From Streptomyces sp. L2 (GTDB lineage Bacteria; Actinomycetota; Actinomycetes; Streptomycetales; Streptomycetaceae): DNA of 64,000 nt. Positions 23,524-32,130 of the stretch are shown piece after piece. The translations under genes were made by a program, and so were the position numbers. The stretch lies in the NCBI RefSeq assembly GCF_004124325.1, contig NZ_QBDT01000001.1:1612001-1676000 (forward strand), read 5' to 3'. The notes beneath the pieces are model-generated. The model ran no database searches. It saw only the letters and a list, made by a program, of their open reading frames with translations, and had not been told where the DNA came from. Each line of letters opens with the position of its first letter. Positions within the stretch are counted from its first letter, which is position 1.

Positions 23524-24216
23524 TCAGTGCTCGGTGATCTCCCCGTCGTGCAGTTCCAGCACCCGGTCGGCCAGGTCGAGCAGGGTGGTGTCGTGCGTGG
23601 CGACCAGGGCGGTGACCTGTTCGCTGTGCACGACGGTCCGCAGCAGTTCCATCACGGAGTGCCCGGTCTCGGCGTCGAGCTGGCCGGTCGGTTCGTCGGC
23701 GATGAGCAGGGCGGGCCGGTTGGCGAGGGCGCGGGCGATGGCGACCCGCTGCTGCTGCCCGCCGGACAGCTCCCCGGGCCGCTGGGCGGTGTGGTCGGCC
23801 AGCCCGACGAGGGACAGCAGCAGCTCGACGCGCTCCTCCCGCTCCCGGGGGTCGGCCCGGCGCAGCCGCAGCGGTACGCCGACGTTCTCGGCGGCGGTGA
23901 GAATCGGAATGAGCCCGAACGACTGGAACACGAACCCGACCCGGTCCCGGCGCAGCCGCAGCAGCCCGTCCTCGCCGAGCCCCGCGAGATCCTCCCCGTC
24001 GACCTCCACCCGCCCCCGGTCGGGCGCGTCGAGCCCGCCGACGATGTTCAGCAGCGTGGTCTTCCCCGACCCCGAGCGCCCCTTGAGCGCGACGAGCTCC
24101 CCCCGAGGCACCTCGAACGAAACCCCCCGCAGAGCATGCACGGCCCCCGCCCCCCGCCCATAGGCCTTGTGCACCCCGTCGACCCTGACCATGGTCCCGG
24201 TGACCACACCACTCAC
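23524..24216 (-). CDS. ABC transporter ATP-binding protein (MacB/LolD type)
   Basis: ATPase of 230 aa: Walker A GRSGSGKTTLLN, Q-loop FVFQSFGLIP, signature LSGGQQQRVAIARAL, Walker B LLIADEPTGQLD and the H-loop ATHD. The sequence type (AVHALRGVSFEVPRGE) matches the MacB/LolD/FtsE branch that serves FtsX-like permeases. The GTG at 24216 follows GGGGGAGG. No permease gene is adjacent on either side, so its partner must be elsewhere. Confidence 0.88.
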   Translation of the reverse strand: MSGVVTGTMVRVDGVHKAYGRGAGAVHALRGVSFEVPRGELVALKGRSGSGKTTLLNIVGGLDAPDRGRVEVDGEDLAGLGEDGLLRLRRDRVGFVFQSFGLIPILTAAENVGVPLRLRRADPREREERVELLLSLVGLADHTAQRPGELSGGQQQRVAIARALANRPALLIADEPTGQLDAETGHSVMELLRTVVHSEQVTALVATHDTTLLDLADRVLELHDGEITEH

Positions 24217-24263
24217 CACGCCTCCCCCTTCGCCGGTGCGCCAGTATCCCCGGTCACCCCATC

Positions 24264-24302
24264 GCCCCGAAAGGGGCGCGGGGAACTGCGCGACAAGCCA
24301 CA
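24264..24302 (+). repeat. Dispersed Streptomyces intergenic repeat, copy 1
   Basis: Carries GCCCCG(A)AAGGGGCGC followed by the core GGGGAACTGCGCGACAAGCC. The GCCCC/GGGGC arms can form a short hairpin. The same element recurs near 31195, 43779 (inverted) and, degenerate, 42774. Confidence 0.85.
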
Positions 24303-24354
24303 ACGCACCCGCACCCGGCAACGCACCGGCGCCCCACGGCGATCCCCCGCAAAC

Positions 24355-24395
24355 GGGACACGGGCCGCACCTCGAAGAGGTACGCCCCGTGTCCC
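24355..24395 (-). terminator. Terminator after the DUF3710 gene
   Basis: GGGACACGGG (24355-24364) pairs with CCCGTGTCCC (24386-24395), with an inner CCTCGAAGAGG hairpin. Confidence 0.7.
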
Positions 24396-24412
24396 ACAGC
24401 TGACCCCAGCGG

Positions 24413-25177
24413 TCAGCGGACTTCCGTGATCTCCGGCCCCCGCTGCAACTGCCCCATCCCCCCGGCGAACCGAGAGGACTCGTCCTGCTGCTGAACCCCT
24501 TCAGGAACCATCTGCGCGTCGTTCGGCAGCTTCAGCACGATCGGGTCGCGAGGAGCCATCGGCCCCTCGCCCCGCACCACGACCGTGTCCCGGAAGATCT
24601 GCTCCAGCAGCCCGGCCGCCTGCGGCTGCACCGCTCCCTGCCCGGAGATGACACCCCGCAGGAACCAGCGCGGGCCGTCCACGCCGACGAACCGGACGAC
24701 CTGGAAGCCGCCGGTGCCGTCCGGCAGCTGCACCGGGACCTGCGCGCGCAGCTCCCAGCCCAGCGGGCCCTCGACCTCGTCGATGATGCCGCCCTGCTGG
24801 GTGATCCCGGAGCCGATCTCCTCGCGCACCTCGCCCCAGATGCCCTCGCGCTTGGGTGCGGCGAACGCCTGCAGCTGGATGGCGCTGTCGCGCAGCACGA
24901 CGGTCGCAGCGACGATCGCGTCGCCGGCGACCTCCACCCGCAGCTCCATGCCGTCGACGCCCGGCACGAACAGGCCGCCGAGGTCCACGCGCCCCTCGCC
25001 CGGGTCCGTCACCTCGGTGCTGTCCCACGGCCCGTCGGGCCGCGGCTCGGGCTCCAGCCGGACGCGCTCGCGCTCGGCCTCCTCGTCGTCCGCCTCGGTG
25101 TCGACGCTGTCGACGACCTGCTCGGCCTCGCCGGCCGCGTCCTCGGCGGCACCCTTCTTGTTGCGACGTCCGAACAC
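24413..25177 (-). CDS. DUF3710 protein
   Basis: Soluble protein of 254 aa. The N-terminus is basic (VFGRRNKKG), followed by an acidic segment (about 15-55) and then a DUF3710 domain (about 65-235) with DLGGLFVPGVDGMELRVE and PRWFLRGVISGQGA. The GTG at 25177 follows GGGAAGGA. It begins 1 bp after the dut stop (TGACGTG), so it is coupled to dut. DUF3710 genes characteristically sit beside dut in actinobacteria. Function unknown. Confidence 0.85.
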   Translation of the reverse strand: MFGRRNKKGAAEDAAGEAEQVVDSVDTEADDEEAERERVRLEPEPRPDGPWDSTEVTDPGEGRVDLGGLFVPGVDGMELRVEVAGDAIVAATVVLRDSAIQLQAFAAPKREGIWGEVREEIGSGITQQGGIIDEVEGPLGWELRAQVPVQLPDGTGGFQVVRFVGVDGPRWFLRGVISGQGAVQPQAAGLLEQIFRDTVVVRGEGPMAPRDPIVLKLPNDAQMVPEGVQQQDESSRFAGGMGQLQRGPEITEVR

Positions 25178-25178
25178 G

Positions 25179-25787
25179 TCACTGTCCTTCCCGGTCGGAT
25201 ACGACCGAAGCGTATCGATTCCCACCCGCCAGACCGCCCACGGCGGCCTGACCGCTTGTGCCGCTCTCGCCGCCCACCGCGGCATGGCCACCGGTGGACC
25301 CGAAGCCCCCTTCGGCCCGCGCGGAGCCGGGAAGTTCCGCCACCTCGTGGAAGCGGACCCTCTCGACCTGCTGGACGACCAGTTGGGCAATCCGGTCGAA
25401 GCGCTCGAACCGCACGGTCTCGTGCGGGTCGAGATTCACCACGATCACCTTGATCTCCCCACGGTACCCGGCATCAACCGTCCCTGGGGCATTCACCAGA
25501 GCGACGCCGCAGCGGGCGGCCAGACCGGATCGCGGGTGCACGAAGGCCGCGTACCCCTCCGGGAGGGCGATGGACACTCCGGTGGGCAGAACGGCCCGCT
25601 CGCCCGGCTTCAGTTCGCAGGCCTCGGTGGTGCGCACATCGGCGCCGGCGTCACCGGGCCGCGCGTACTCCGGAAGCGGTACGTCGGGGTCGACGCGGCG
25701 GATGAGCACCCGCAGGGCCTCACGGCCGGGGCCACCCGGACCGGCGTCGAGGCCGGGGTCGACGTGGGGGTCGAGGTCGGGGCTCAC
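25179..25787 (-). CDS. dut: dUTP diphosphatase
   Basis: Trimeric dUTPase of 202 aa hydrolysing dUTP to dUMP, limiting uracil incorporation and supplying dTMP synthesis. Motifs in order: PGDAGADV (motif 1), HPRSGLAAR (motif 2), GTVDAGYRGEIKV (motif 3), FDRIAQLVVQ (motif 4) and GFGSTG (motif 5) near residue 170. The N-terminus is extended by about 25 residues and the C-terminus by about 30 Gly/Ala-rich residues compared with the usual ~150 aa. The GTG start overlaps the thioesterase stop (GTGA). Confidence 0.95.
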   Translation of the reverse strand: MSPDLDPHVDPGLDAGPGGPGREALRVLIRRVDPDVPLPEYARPGDAGADVRTTEACELKPGERAVLPTGVSIALPEGYAAFVHPRSGLAARCGVALVNAPGTVDAGYRGEIKVIVVNLDPHETVRFERFDRIAQLVVQQVERVRFHEVAELPGSARAEGGFGSTGGHAAVGGESGTSGQAAVGGLAGGNRYASVVSDREGQ

Positions 25788-26368
25788 GGGTTCACCTCGA
25801 AGGCGCGGGCCCGGCGGATCTGGTCGGGGTCGCTCATGGCGGCCCGGATCTCCTCCTGGCGGCCGTGGTCGATGAAGTGGTCGACCTTCACCTCGATGAA
25901 GAGGGCCTCGGCGCGGACGGCGACGGGCCCGTCGGGGCCGCCGATGCGTCCGGTGGCCCGGGAGTAGATCTTGCGTCCGGCGACGGCGGTGACCTCGGCC
26001 TCCAGATGCAGCGTGGTGCCGACGGGGACGGGCCGTACGAAGTCGGTCTCCAGCCGGCCGGTGACGGCGATGGTCCGCAGCAGCCAGTTCAGCGAGCCGA
26101 GGGTCTCGTCCAGGGCCGTGGCGAGCACACCGCCGTGCGCGAGGCCCGGGGCGCCCTGGTGGGCCGCCTGGACGGTGAACTCGGCGGTGAGGGACACGCC
26201 CTCACCGGCGCGGGCCTCCAGGTGCAGTCCGTGCGGCTGCTCGTGCCCACACCCGAAACAGTGTTCGTAGTGGGCACCGAGAGGCTCGCCGGGCGCGGGC
26301 GCGTCGGGATGCCGTACCGGTGGGACCGCGTCGGCGGGGGGCTGAAGAGCCGGGGAACTACCACTCAC
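25784..26368 (-). CDS. PaaI-family hotdog thioesterase
   Basis: Hotdog-fold protein of 194 aa, probable acyl-CoA thioesterase. Hotdog domain about 60-165: HCFGCGHEQPHGLHL, then LAHGGVLATALDETLG, where the GG and the Asp/Glu are the usual catalytic region. The N-terminal 40 residues are Pro/Ala-rich. The GTG at 26368 is the most likely start; the frame continues upstream without family similarity. It heads a thioesterase-dut-DUF3710 operon, each pair overlapping or nearly so. Divergent from the DUF3093 gene. Confidence 0.8.
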   Translation of the reverse strand: MSGSSPALQPPADAVPPVRHPDAPAPGEPLGAHYEHCFGCGHEQPHGLHLEARAGEGVSLTAEFTVQAAHQGAPGLAHGGVLATALDETLGSLNWLLRTIAVTGRLETDFVRPVPVGTTLHLEAEVTAVAGRKIYSRATGRIGGPDGPVAVRAEALFIEVKVDHFIDHGRQEEIRAAMSDPDQIRRARAFEVNP

Positions 26369-26459
26369 AGCCGCAGACCTTACCCGCACCGCCTGGAGGC
26401 GCCTCGCGCTCGCCGCCCTGATTGCCGTCCCTTCCGGGCACCGTGCCAAGCTTGGCTCC

Positions 26460-26918
26460 ATGCAGCTCTCCCCGGCCCCGTACGAAGAACGCCTCACCGC
26501 GCCCCGCTCCTGGTGGCTGATCAGCTTCCTCGTGGGCGTCTCGTTCGCCCTGATCCTGCTCCCCTTCGGCACACTGCCGATGCTGGGCGGTCTGGTCGGC
26601 GGTACGGCCGCGGCCGCCGTGGTCGCCAGTTCCTACGGCTCCCCGCGCATCCGGATCGTCGGCGACTCCCTGATCGCGGGCGAGGCGAAGATCCCCGTGT
26701 CCGCGCTGGGCGAGTCGGAGGTCCTGGACGCCGAGGAGGCCCGCGCCTGGCGTACGTACAAGGCGGACACGCGCGCGTTCCTGCTGCTGCGCGCCTACAT
26801 CCCCGGGGCCCTGCGGGTGGAGGTGACGGACCCGGCGGACCCGACCCCGTACCTGTACCTGTCCACCCGGGAGCCGGAGAAGCTGGCGGCGGCGATCAAG
26901 GCGGCGCGGGGCGCCTAG
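26460..26918 (+). CDS. DUF3093 membrane protein
   Basis: Membrane protein of 152 aa: two adjacent hydrophobic segments (about 18-37 and 40-60) form a hairpin, followed by a soluble beta-rich domain with YGSPRIRIVGDSLIAGEAKIP and RAYIPGALRVEVTDPADPTPYLYLSTREP, the DUF3093 signature. Often found near dut in actinobacteria. Function unknown. Confidence 0.85.
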   Translation: MQLSPAPYEERLTAPRSWWLISFLVGVSFALILLPFGTLPMLGGLVGGTAAAAVVASSYGSPRIRIVGDSLIAGEAKIPVSALGESEVLDAEEARAWRTYKADTRAFLLLRAYIPGALRVEVTDPADPTPYLYLSTREPEKLAAAIKAARGA

Positions 26919-26960
26919 GCCGCGGGCGCGGGCCGTGCGGCGGGGCGCCCGGGGCAGCGT

Positions 26961-27845
26961 CTAGGGAAGTTTCAGGGGGTCGGCCGGAGGCTCCAGCGGT
27001 GGCAGCTCGGGGAGGCTGTCCCACGGGACCTGGATCTTGCGCAGGTCGGCTCTGATGCGGGCGGCGACCCGCTTGGTGTCCCGGCGGTTCATCACCGCTC
27101 CCACCGCCGCGCCGACCATGAAGGGCATGAGGTTGGGCAGGTCGCGGACCATCCGCTTCATGATCTGCTGACGCAGTTCGCGTTTCATCTGCCCGCCGAG
27201 GGCCGCGTTGACCGTCGCCGGCTTCATCACGTCGATCCCGCGCTCCCCCGACCAGGAGGACAGATACGCGGTGCTGCGGGCCTTGAGGCCGCCGGGCGGC
27301 CGTACGCCGTAGACCTCGTGGAGTTCGGCGATGAGCTTCAGCTCGATCGCGGCGACCCCGGTGATCTCCGCGGCCAGTTCGGTCGGCATCGCCGGTGGCA
27401 CGGGCAGCATCGCCGCCGCCCCGATCCCGGCCCCGACCGTGGACGTCGCGTTCGCCGCGCCCGCCACGAGCTTGTCGGCGAGCTGTTCCGGCCCCAGTCC
27501 GGGGAACTGCCGGCGCAGCGCCGCGAGGTCACGTACGGGGACACGCGGGGCCATCTCGATGATGCGGTCCGTGAGGTACGACAGTCCCGCTCTGGCGCGG
27601 CTGCCGCCCTTACGGGTGCCTTCCCGGGCCCTGTCCCGGATCGCCGCGGCCCTGCGCCGGGCGACAGGGCGTGGCGGTGGTGCCGACGCCGGCGGGTCGT
27701 CCCGGCCGGCCGCCGGTCCGAGCGAGGCTCCCGCAGGCGGTGAGCCCCGCTCGTCGTCACGCGCGCCGTGGGGGCCGTCGGACGGCCCCGGGTCCGCTCC
27801 CGGCAGGGGGAAGCGGCGCTTCCGTGGAGGGGTCGAGCCAGTCAC
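26961..27845 (-). CDS. Conserved hypothetical protein, weakly EcsC-like
   Basis: Protein of 294 aa. The first about 90 residues are Pro/Arg/Gly-rich and probably disordered. The rest is helical with Ala/Gly-rich amphipathic or membrane-associated stretches (NATSTVGAGIGAAAMLPVPPAMPTE, and LPNLMPFMVGAAVGAVMNRRDT). The pattern recalls EcsC-family proteins, but the match is not firm. The GTG at 27845 lies 13 bp after the DUF4193 stop, so it is cotranscribed. Function unknown. Confidence 0.65.
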   Translation of the reverse strand: MTGSTPPRKRRFPLPGADPGPSDGPHGARDDERGSPPAGASLGPAAGRDDPPASAPPPRPVARRRAAAIRDRAREGTRKGGSRARAGLSYLTDRIIEMAPRVPVRDLAALRRQFPGLGPEQLADKLVAGAANATSTVGAGIGAAAMLPVPPAMPTELAAEITGVAAIELKLIAELHEVYGVRPPGGLKARSTAYLSSWSGERGIDVMKPATVNAALGGQMKRELRQQIMKRMVRDLPNLMPFMVGAAVGAVMNRRDTKRVAARIRADLRKIQVPWDSLPELPPLEPPADPLKLP

Positions 27846-27858
27846 GGCCGACCCGTCC

Positions 27859-28155
27859 TCAGTCGCAGTCGCGGCAGATCGGCTGGCCGTTCTTCTCGCG
27901 GGCCAGCTGGCTGCGGTGGTGCACCAGGAAGCAGCTCATGCAGGTGAACTCGTCCTGCTGCTTGGGCAGTACCCGGACGGCCAGCTCCTCGTTCGAGAGG
28001 TCGGCGCCGGGCAGTTCGAGGCCTTCTGCGGCCTCGAACTCGTCGACGTCCACCGAGGAGGTGGCCTTGTCGTTCCTGCGAGCCTTCAGCTCTTCAAGAC
28101 TGTCCGAGTCGACGTCGTCATCGGTCTTGCGTGGAGTGTCGTAATCGGTTGCCAT
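27859..28155 (-). CDS. DUF4193 zinc-ribbon-like protein
   Basis: Acidic protein of 98 aa starting MATDYDTPRKTDDD. The C-terminus contains CMSC and CRDC, two CxxC pairs likely to bind zinc, with HHRSQLA between them. This is the actinobacterial DUF4193 family. The ATG at 28155 is preceded by AGGGGGAGAG. Role unknown. Confidence 0.88.
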   Translation of the reverse strand: MATDYDTPRKTDDDVDSDSLEELKARRNDKATSSVDVDEFEAAEGLELPGADLSNEELAVRVLPKQQDEFTCMSCFLVHHRSQLAREKNGQPICRDCD

Positions 28156-28548
28156 GTCGCTCTCCCCCTCTGGGTGTCTGCGGTGTCTCCAGCGCACGTA
28201 ACGCGTGAGAGGCCGGACTTGTGCCCGACCTGAGGCGGAGATTTTGCCTCACATCAAGGTCTGTTACTCAATCGACACCCAACCCGACCCCTCAAGAGTG
28301 ATCGGCTTGGATGGCGGTGAGGACCGTACACGGTTCCCATAGCGCGCCTCAAAGGCGCCTCACCGTGTACTTCCCGTGATCAGGAGCCCTGAAAACTGGC
28401 ATTTTCCCGGCTTTCTGTACCACTTCATGATCACAGAGTGTGCATGGCCGGAAATCCGCCCATGTGATCGATCACACAGCAAGAACCTCGTAAGACGGAC
28501 GGAAAATTCCGCGCAAAGCGAACATCCTCCGCGTGTGTCGGCCCTGTC
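28156..28548. other. 393-bp intergenic with two structured signals
   Basis: Between the DUF4193 start and the cutS stop, both minus-strand. GTACACGGT (28326-28334) is inverted at 28362-28370 as ACCGTGTAC around CGCGCCTCAAAGGCGCC, giving a possible terminator for cutS. TGTGATCGATCACA (28463-28476) is a perfect 14-bp palindrome and could bind a regulator. The composition is distinctly AT-richer than the neighbouring genes. Confidence 0.55.
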
Positions 28549-29793
28549 TCATACCGGCAGGGTGACGCGCATCACGAGGCCGCCGCCGTCTCGCGGCTGG
28601 GCAGCGATGTGGCCGCCGTGCGCGCGGGCGACGGAGCGGGCGATGGAGAGGCCGAGGCCCACGCCCTTGTCGCTGCCCGTGCGTTCCGTACGGAGCCGTC
28701 TGAAGGGCTCGAAGAGGTTGTCGATCTCGTACGCCGGCACCACCGGCCCGGTGTTCGAGACGGTGAGCACCGCCTGCCCGTGCTGCACCTGTGTGGTCAC
28801 CTCCACCCAGCCCTCCTCCGGCGCGTTGTAGCGCACCGCGTTCTGTACGAGGTTCAGCGCGATCCGCTCCAGCAGGACGCCGTTGCCCTGCACCACGGCC
28901 GGCTTGGTCTCGGCGCGGATCTGCACGCCCTTGGCCTCCGCCTCCGCGTGCACCTGGTCGACGGCCTGGGCGGCCACCTCGGCCAGGTCGACCGGTTTGC
29001 GCTCGATGATCTGGTTGTCGCTGCGGGCGAGCAGGAGCAGCCCCTCGACCAGTTGTTCGCTGCGCTCGTTGGTGGCCAGCAGCGTCTTGCCGAGCTGCTG
29101 CAGCTCCACCGGGGCGTTCGGATCGGACAGGTGGACCTCCAGGAGGGTCCTGTTGATCGCGAGCGGGGTGCGCAGCTCGTGGGAGGCGTTGCCGACGAAG
29201 CGCTGCTGCGCGGTGAAGGCCCGCTGGAGCCGCTCCAGCATGTCGTCGAAGGTGTCCGCCAGCTCCTTCAGCTCGTCGTCCGGGCCGTCCAGCTCGATAC
29301 GGCGGGACAGGTCCGAGCCGGCCACCTGGCGGGCGGTGCGGGTGATCCGGCCGAGCGGGGACAGCACCCGGCCCGCCATCGCGTAGCCGAACGCGAAGGC
29401 GATCACGGCGAGGCCCAGCAGGGCCAGCAGGGAGCGGCTGAGCAGGTTGTTCAGGGCGACCTGGCGCTGGTGGTCCATGCACTGGGTGATCGCGTCGTTG
29501 AACTGCGACAGCGGCAGGTCGTTGGCGATGCCCGGGCAGCGGTTGCTGGTGACCTTCAGACCGCTGGCGTCGACGATCTTGAACAGCGGCTCGTTGCCCG
29601 TGTTGATGGCCTGCGCGGCCAGCAGGTAGATGATCGACAGCAGCAGGATGCCGGCGATCAGGAACATACCGCCGTACAGCAGCGTGAGCCGTATGCGGAT
29701 GGTGGGGCGCAGCCACGGGAAGGGCGGCTGCTGCCCGCGGGGGTCCCAGGTGGGCTTCGGTGGCGCCTGTGGCGGCGCGGGGGTCGCGGCCAT
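28549..29793 (-). CDS. cutS: CutS sensor histidine kinase
   Basis: Membrane kinase of 414 aa. A Pro-rich cytoplasmic N-terminus precedes TM1 (about 36-60), an extracytoplasmic loop (about 61-118) with two cysteines (NRCPG and TQCMD), TM2 (about 119-142) and HAMP; HisKA has phospho-His in NASHELRTPLA and the HATPase has NAVRYN and GVGLGLS. The extracytoplasmic Cys pair is the hallmark of CutS, which in Streptomyces senses secretion or disulfide-folding stress. It follows cutR with 5 bp between them. Confidence 0.92.
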   Translation of the reverse strand: MAATPAPPQAPPKPTWDPRGQQPPFPWLRPTIRIRLTLLYGGMFLIAGILLLSIIYLLAAQAINTGNEPLFKIVDASGLKVTSNRCPGIANDLPLSQFNDAITQCMDHQRQVALNNLLSRSLLALLGLAVIAFAFGYAMAGRVLSPLGRITRTARQVAGSDLSRRIELDGPDDELKELADTFDDMLERLQRAFTAQQRFVGNASHELRTPLAINRTLLEVHLSDPNAPVELQQLGKTLLATNERSEQLVEGLLLLARSDNQIIERKPVDLAEVAAQAVDQVHAEAEAKGVQIRAETKPAVVQGNGVLLERIALNLVQNAVRYNAPEEGWVEVTTQVQHGQAVLTVSNTGPVVPAYEIDNLFEPFRRLRTERTGSDKGVGLGLSIARSVARAHGGHIAAQPRDGGGLVMRVTLPV

Positions 29794-29798
29794 GGCGG

Positions 29799-30452
29799 TC
29801 AGATCCGGTAGCCGGAGCCGGGCACGGTGACGATCACCGGCGGCTCGCCGAGCTTGCGGCGCAGGGTCATCACGGTCACGCGGACCACGTTGGTGAACGG
29901 GTCGGTGTTCTCATCCCAGGCCTTCTCCAGCAGCTGCTCGGCCGAGACGACCGCGCCCTCGCTGCGCATCAGCACCTCCAGCACCGCGAACTCCTTGGGC
30001 GCGAGCTGGACCTCCTTGCCGTCGCGGAAGACCTCGCGGCGGTTGGGATCGAGCTTGATGCCGGCGCGCTCCAGGACCGGCGGCAGGGGCACGCTGGTGC
30101 GGCGGCCGAGGGCACGCACGCGTGCGATCAGCTCGCTGAAGGCGAAGGGCTTGGGCAGGTAGTCGTCGGCGCCGATCTCCAGGCCCTCGACGCGGTCGCT
30201 GACGTCGCCGGAGGCGGTGAGCATGAGCACGCGCGTGGGCATGCCCAGCTCCACGATCTTGCGGCAGACGTCGTCGCCGTGCACGAGGGGGAGGTCGCGG
30301 TCGAGGACGACCACGTCGTAGTCGTTGACGCCGATGCGCTCCAGGGCGGCCGCACCGTCGTACACGACGTCGACGGCCATGGCCTCCCGGCGCAGTCCGG
30401 TGGCCACCGCATCGGCGAGCAGCTGCTCGTCCTCGACGACGAGTACGCGCAC
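29799..30452 (-). CDS. cutR: CutR response regulator
   Basis: OmpR-family regulator of 217 aa: VRVLVVEDEQLLADAVATGL, phospho-acceptor in VVVLDRDLPLVHGD, Lys in YLPKPFAF, and a winged helix (about 125-215) with LAPKEFAVLEVLMRSEGAVVSAEQLLE. The GTG at 30452 follows AGGAAGGACAACC. It forms an operon with cutS; known targets in the genus include htrA-type protease genes, none of which lie here. Confidence 0.93.
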   Translation of the reverse strand: MRVLVVEDEQLLADAVATGLRREAMAVDVVYDGAAALERIGVNDYDVVVLDRDLPLVHGDDVCRKIVELGMPTRVLMLTASGDVSDRVEGLEIGADDYLPKPFAFSELIARVRALGRRTSVPLPPVLERAGIKLDPNRREVFRDGKEVQLAPKEFAVLEVLMRSEGAVVSAEQLLEKAWDENTDPFTNVVRVTVMTLRRKLGEPPVIVTVPGSGYRI

Positions 30453-30918
30453 GTCGGTTGTCCTTCCTGTGTCCGCCCGCACGGCGCTTCCTCGGGCGCG
30501 TGCGGGCAGGGGTGTTCGTGGGGTGCGGCTTCCATCCTGCCCTTTTCGGTCATAAGTCGGCTGTAAGACGGGCTGCGGGCCGCAGAGACGGGGGTGACGG
30601 AGCGGGAATGCGAGATTTTCTCCGGCGGTTGAGGTTTCCGCGGAAGGGAGCTTGGGGAGGACGGCTGTACACCCCGCGATCACGCTCTGCATGTGCCGCA
30701 GCACCATGCGGTACTCCACGGTCCGCTTTCACAGAGCGGTCGTGGGTGTCCGGCACCGTCGCCGCCCGGCAGGGCAGCGCTGGGCACCTGCGAGAGATGT
30801 GATCGCCCCTTCCGAACGGCACACCCCCGTGCCAAGCGAGCGAGCCGACGGGACCCGAGGCGTCCCGGGGCGAGCGAGCGGGAGAACCGACCCACGACCC
30901 AGGACGAGGGGGCGCAGC
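30453..30918. other. 466-bp divergent intergenic
   Basis: Holds the promoters of cutRS (minus) and the 57-aa gene (plus). No gene was recognised. A T-rich patch near 30540-30560 is the most promoter-like part, but no confident hexamer pair was assigned. Confidence 0.4.
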
Positions 30919-31092
30919 ATGGACGCTTTCACCGCAGGACTTCTGCAGCGCATAAGGGCGACCGAGTCCGACCTGACGCGGGCTCGTGACGAGGGCGACG
31001 ACTTCCTCGTGGAGGTGGAGCAGGGAGAGCTCGACGACCTGCGCCGCCTCGCCGCCGAACACGGTGTGGAGGTCAGCGCGTCACGCGTCTGA
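30919..31092 (+). CDS. Conserved 57-aa small protein
   Basis: Small acidic protein MDAFTAGLLQRIRATESDL continuing to EQGELDDLRRLAAEHGVEV. It is almost entirely helical with heptad-like spacing, so coiled-coil dimerisation is likely. GAGGGGGCGCAGC precedes the ATG, and a terminator follows. Function unknown. Confidence 0.7.
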   Translation: MDAFTAGLLQRIRATESDLTRARDEGDDFLVEVEQGELDDLRRLAAEHGVEVSASRV

Positions 31093-31115
31093 TCGGCCCG
31101 AAGCGCGACACGGAG

Positions 31116-31140
31116 CCCCCGGCGAATCCAGCGCCGGGGG
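31116..31140 (+). terminator. Terminator after the 57-aa gene
   Basis: CCCCCGGCG and CGCCGGGGG form a 9-bp perfect stem with a 7-nt loop, followed by TT. Confidence 0.75.
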
Positions 31141-31194
31141 TTCCGCCCGTTCCGGGTGCCCACCCGAACCGGTCATCACCGCCCCGCCGGACGT

Positions 31195-31232
31195 GCCCCG
31201 AAGGGGCGCGGGGAACTGCGCGACCAGCCACA
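31195..31232 (+). repeat. Dispersed Streptomyces intergenic repeat, copy 2
   Basis: GCCCCGAAGGGGCGC then GGGGAACTGCGCGACCAGCC, almost identical to copy 1 at 24264 and in the same orientation. Confidence 0.85.
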
Positions 31233-31294
31233 GCGCGCCTGCGGACGAAGACGGCGCAGACCGGCGTCGGTGGCGCTCGGATACCGGCGCGCCC

Positions 31295-32122
31295 TCAGTC
31301 GTGCCAGGCTCCGGCGTCCTCCAGGAGGTGCTGGAGGGGCTCGAAGACGCCGGGGGTGGCGGCGAGTGCCAGCTCGCCCGTGGGGCGCTTTCCGGGGCGT
31401 CCACCGGTCAGCGCGCCCGCTTCCCGCGCGATCAGGTCGCCCGCCGCGAGGTCCCATGCGTGGAGCCCCCGCTCGTAGTACCCGTCCAGCCGGCCGCAGG
31501 CCACGTCGCACAGGTCGATCGCCGCCGAGCCGCCGCGCCGGATGTCGCGCACCCGCGGGACGAGCCGCGCGGCCACCTCCGCCTGGTGGGCGCGGACCTC
31601 GGCGACGTAGTTGAAGCCGGTGGAGACCAGCGCGTGCGCCAGGGGCGTCTCCGTACGGCAGGACAGCGGGCGCTCGCCCTCCCACGCGCCCGTGGCCCAG
31701 GCACCGCCACCGCGCACCGCGTGGTACGTCTCGCCGCGCATGGGGGCCGCGACGACCCCGACGACGGTCTCGCCGTCCTGCTCGGCCGCGATCGACACCG
31801 CCCAGGTCGGCAGCCCGTACAGGTAGTTCACCGTGCCGTCGAGCGGGTCGATCACCCACCGGACGCCGCTGGTGCCCGCCGCGGACGCGCCCTCCTCGCC
31901 GAGGAAGCCGTCGTCCGGGCGCCGGCCGGAGATCAGATCGGTGATCAGCTTCTCGGCCGCGATGTCCATCTCGGTGACGACGTCGATCGGGCTGGACTTG
32001 GTGTGGGCCACGGCGAGGTCGGCCGGACGGCCGTCCCGCAGCAGCTCCCCCGCCCGCCGGGCGGCCTCCTGGGCGAGCCCCAGCAGGTCGGCGTACGGGC
32101 GGTCGTACTGGCTGTCGGTCAC
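31295..32122 (-). CDS. Inositol monophosphatase family phosphatase
   Basis: Mg2+-dependent phosphatase of 275 aa in the IMPase/FBPase superfamily. Metal-site motifs: GEEGASAAG (EE), WVIDPLDGTVNYLYGLPTW (DPLDGT) and HAWDLAAGDLI (WDxAAG) are all present. Substrate could be inositol phosphate or a related sugar phosphate; the motifs do not decide. The GTG at 32122 follows GAGGAGCGCC. It starts 8 bp after the ferrochelatase stop, in one operon. Confidence 0.9.
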   Translation of the reverse strand: MTDSQYDRPYADLLGLAQEAARRAGELLRDGRPADLAVAHTKSSPIDVVTEMDIAAEKLITDLISGRRPDDGFLGEEGASAAGTSGVRWVIDPLDGTVNYLYGLPTWAVSIAAEQDGETVVGVVAAPMRGETYHAVRGGGAWATGAWEGERPLSCRTETPLAHALVSTGFNYVAEVRAHQAEVAARLVPRVRDIRRGGSAAIDLCDVACGRLDGYYERGLHAWDLAAGDLIAREAGALTGGRPGKRPTGELALAATPGVFEPLQHLLEDAGAWHD

Positions 32123-32130
32123 GGCGCTCC

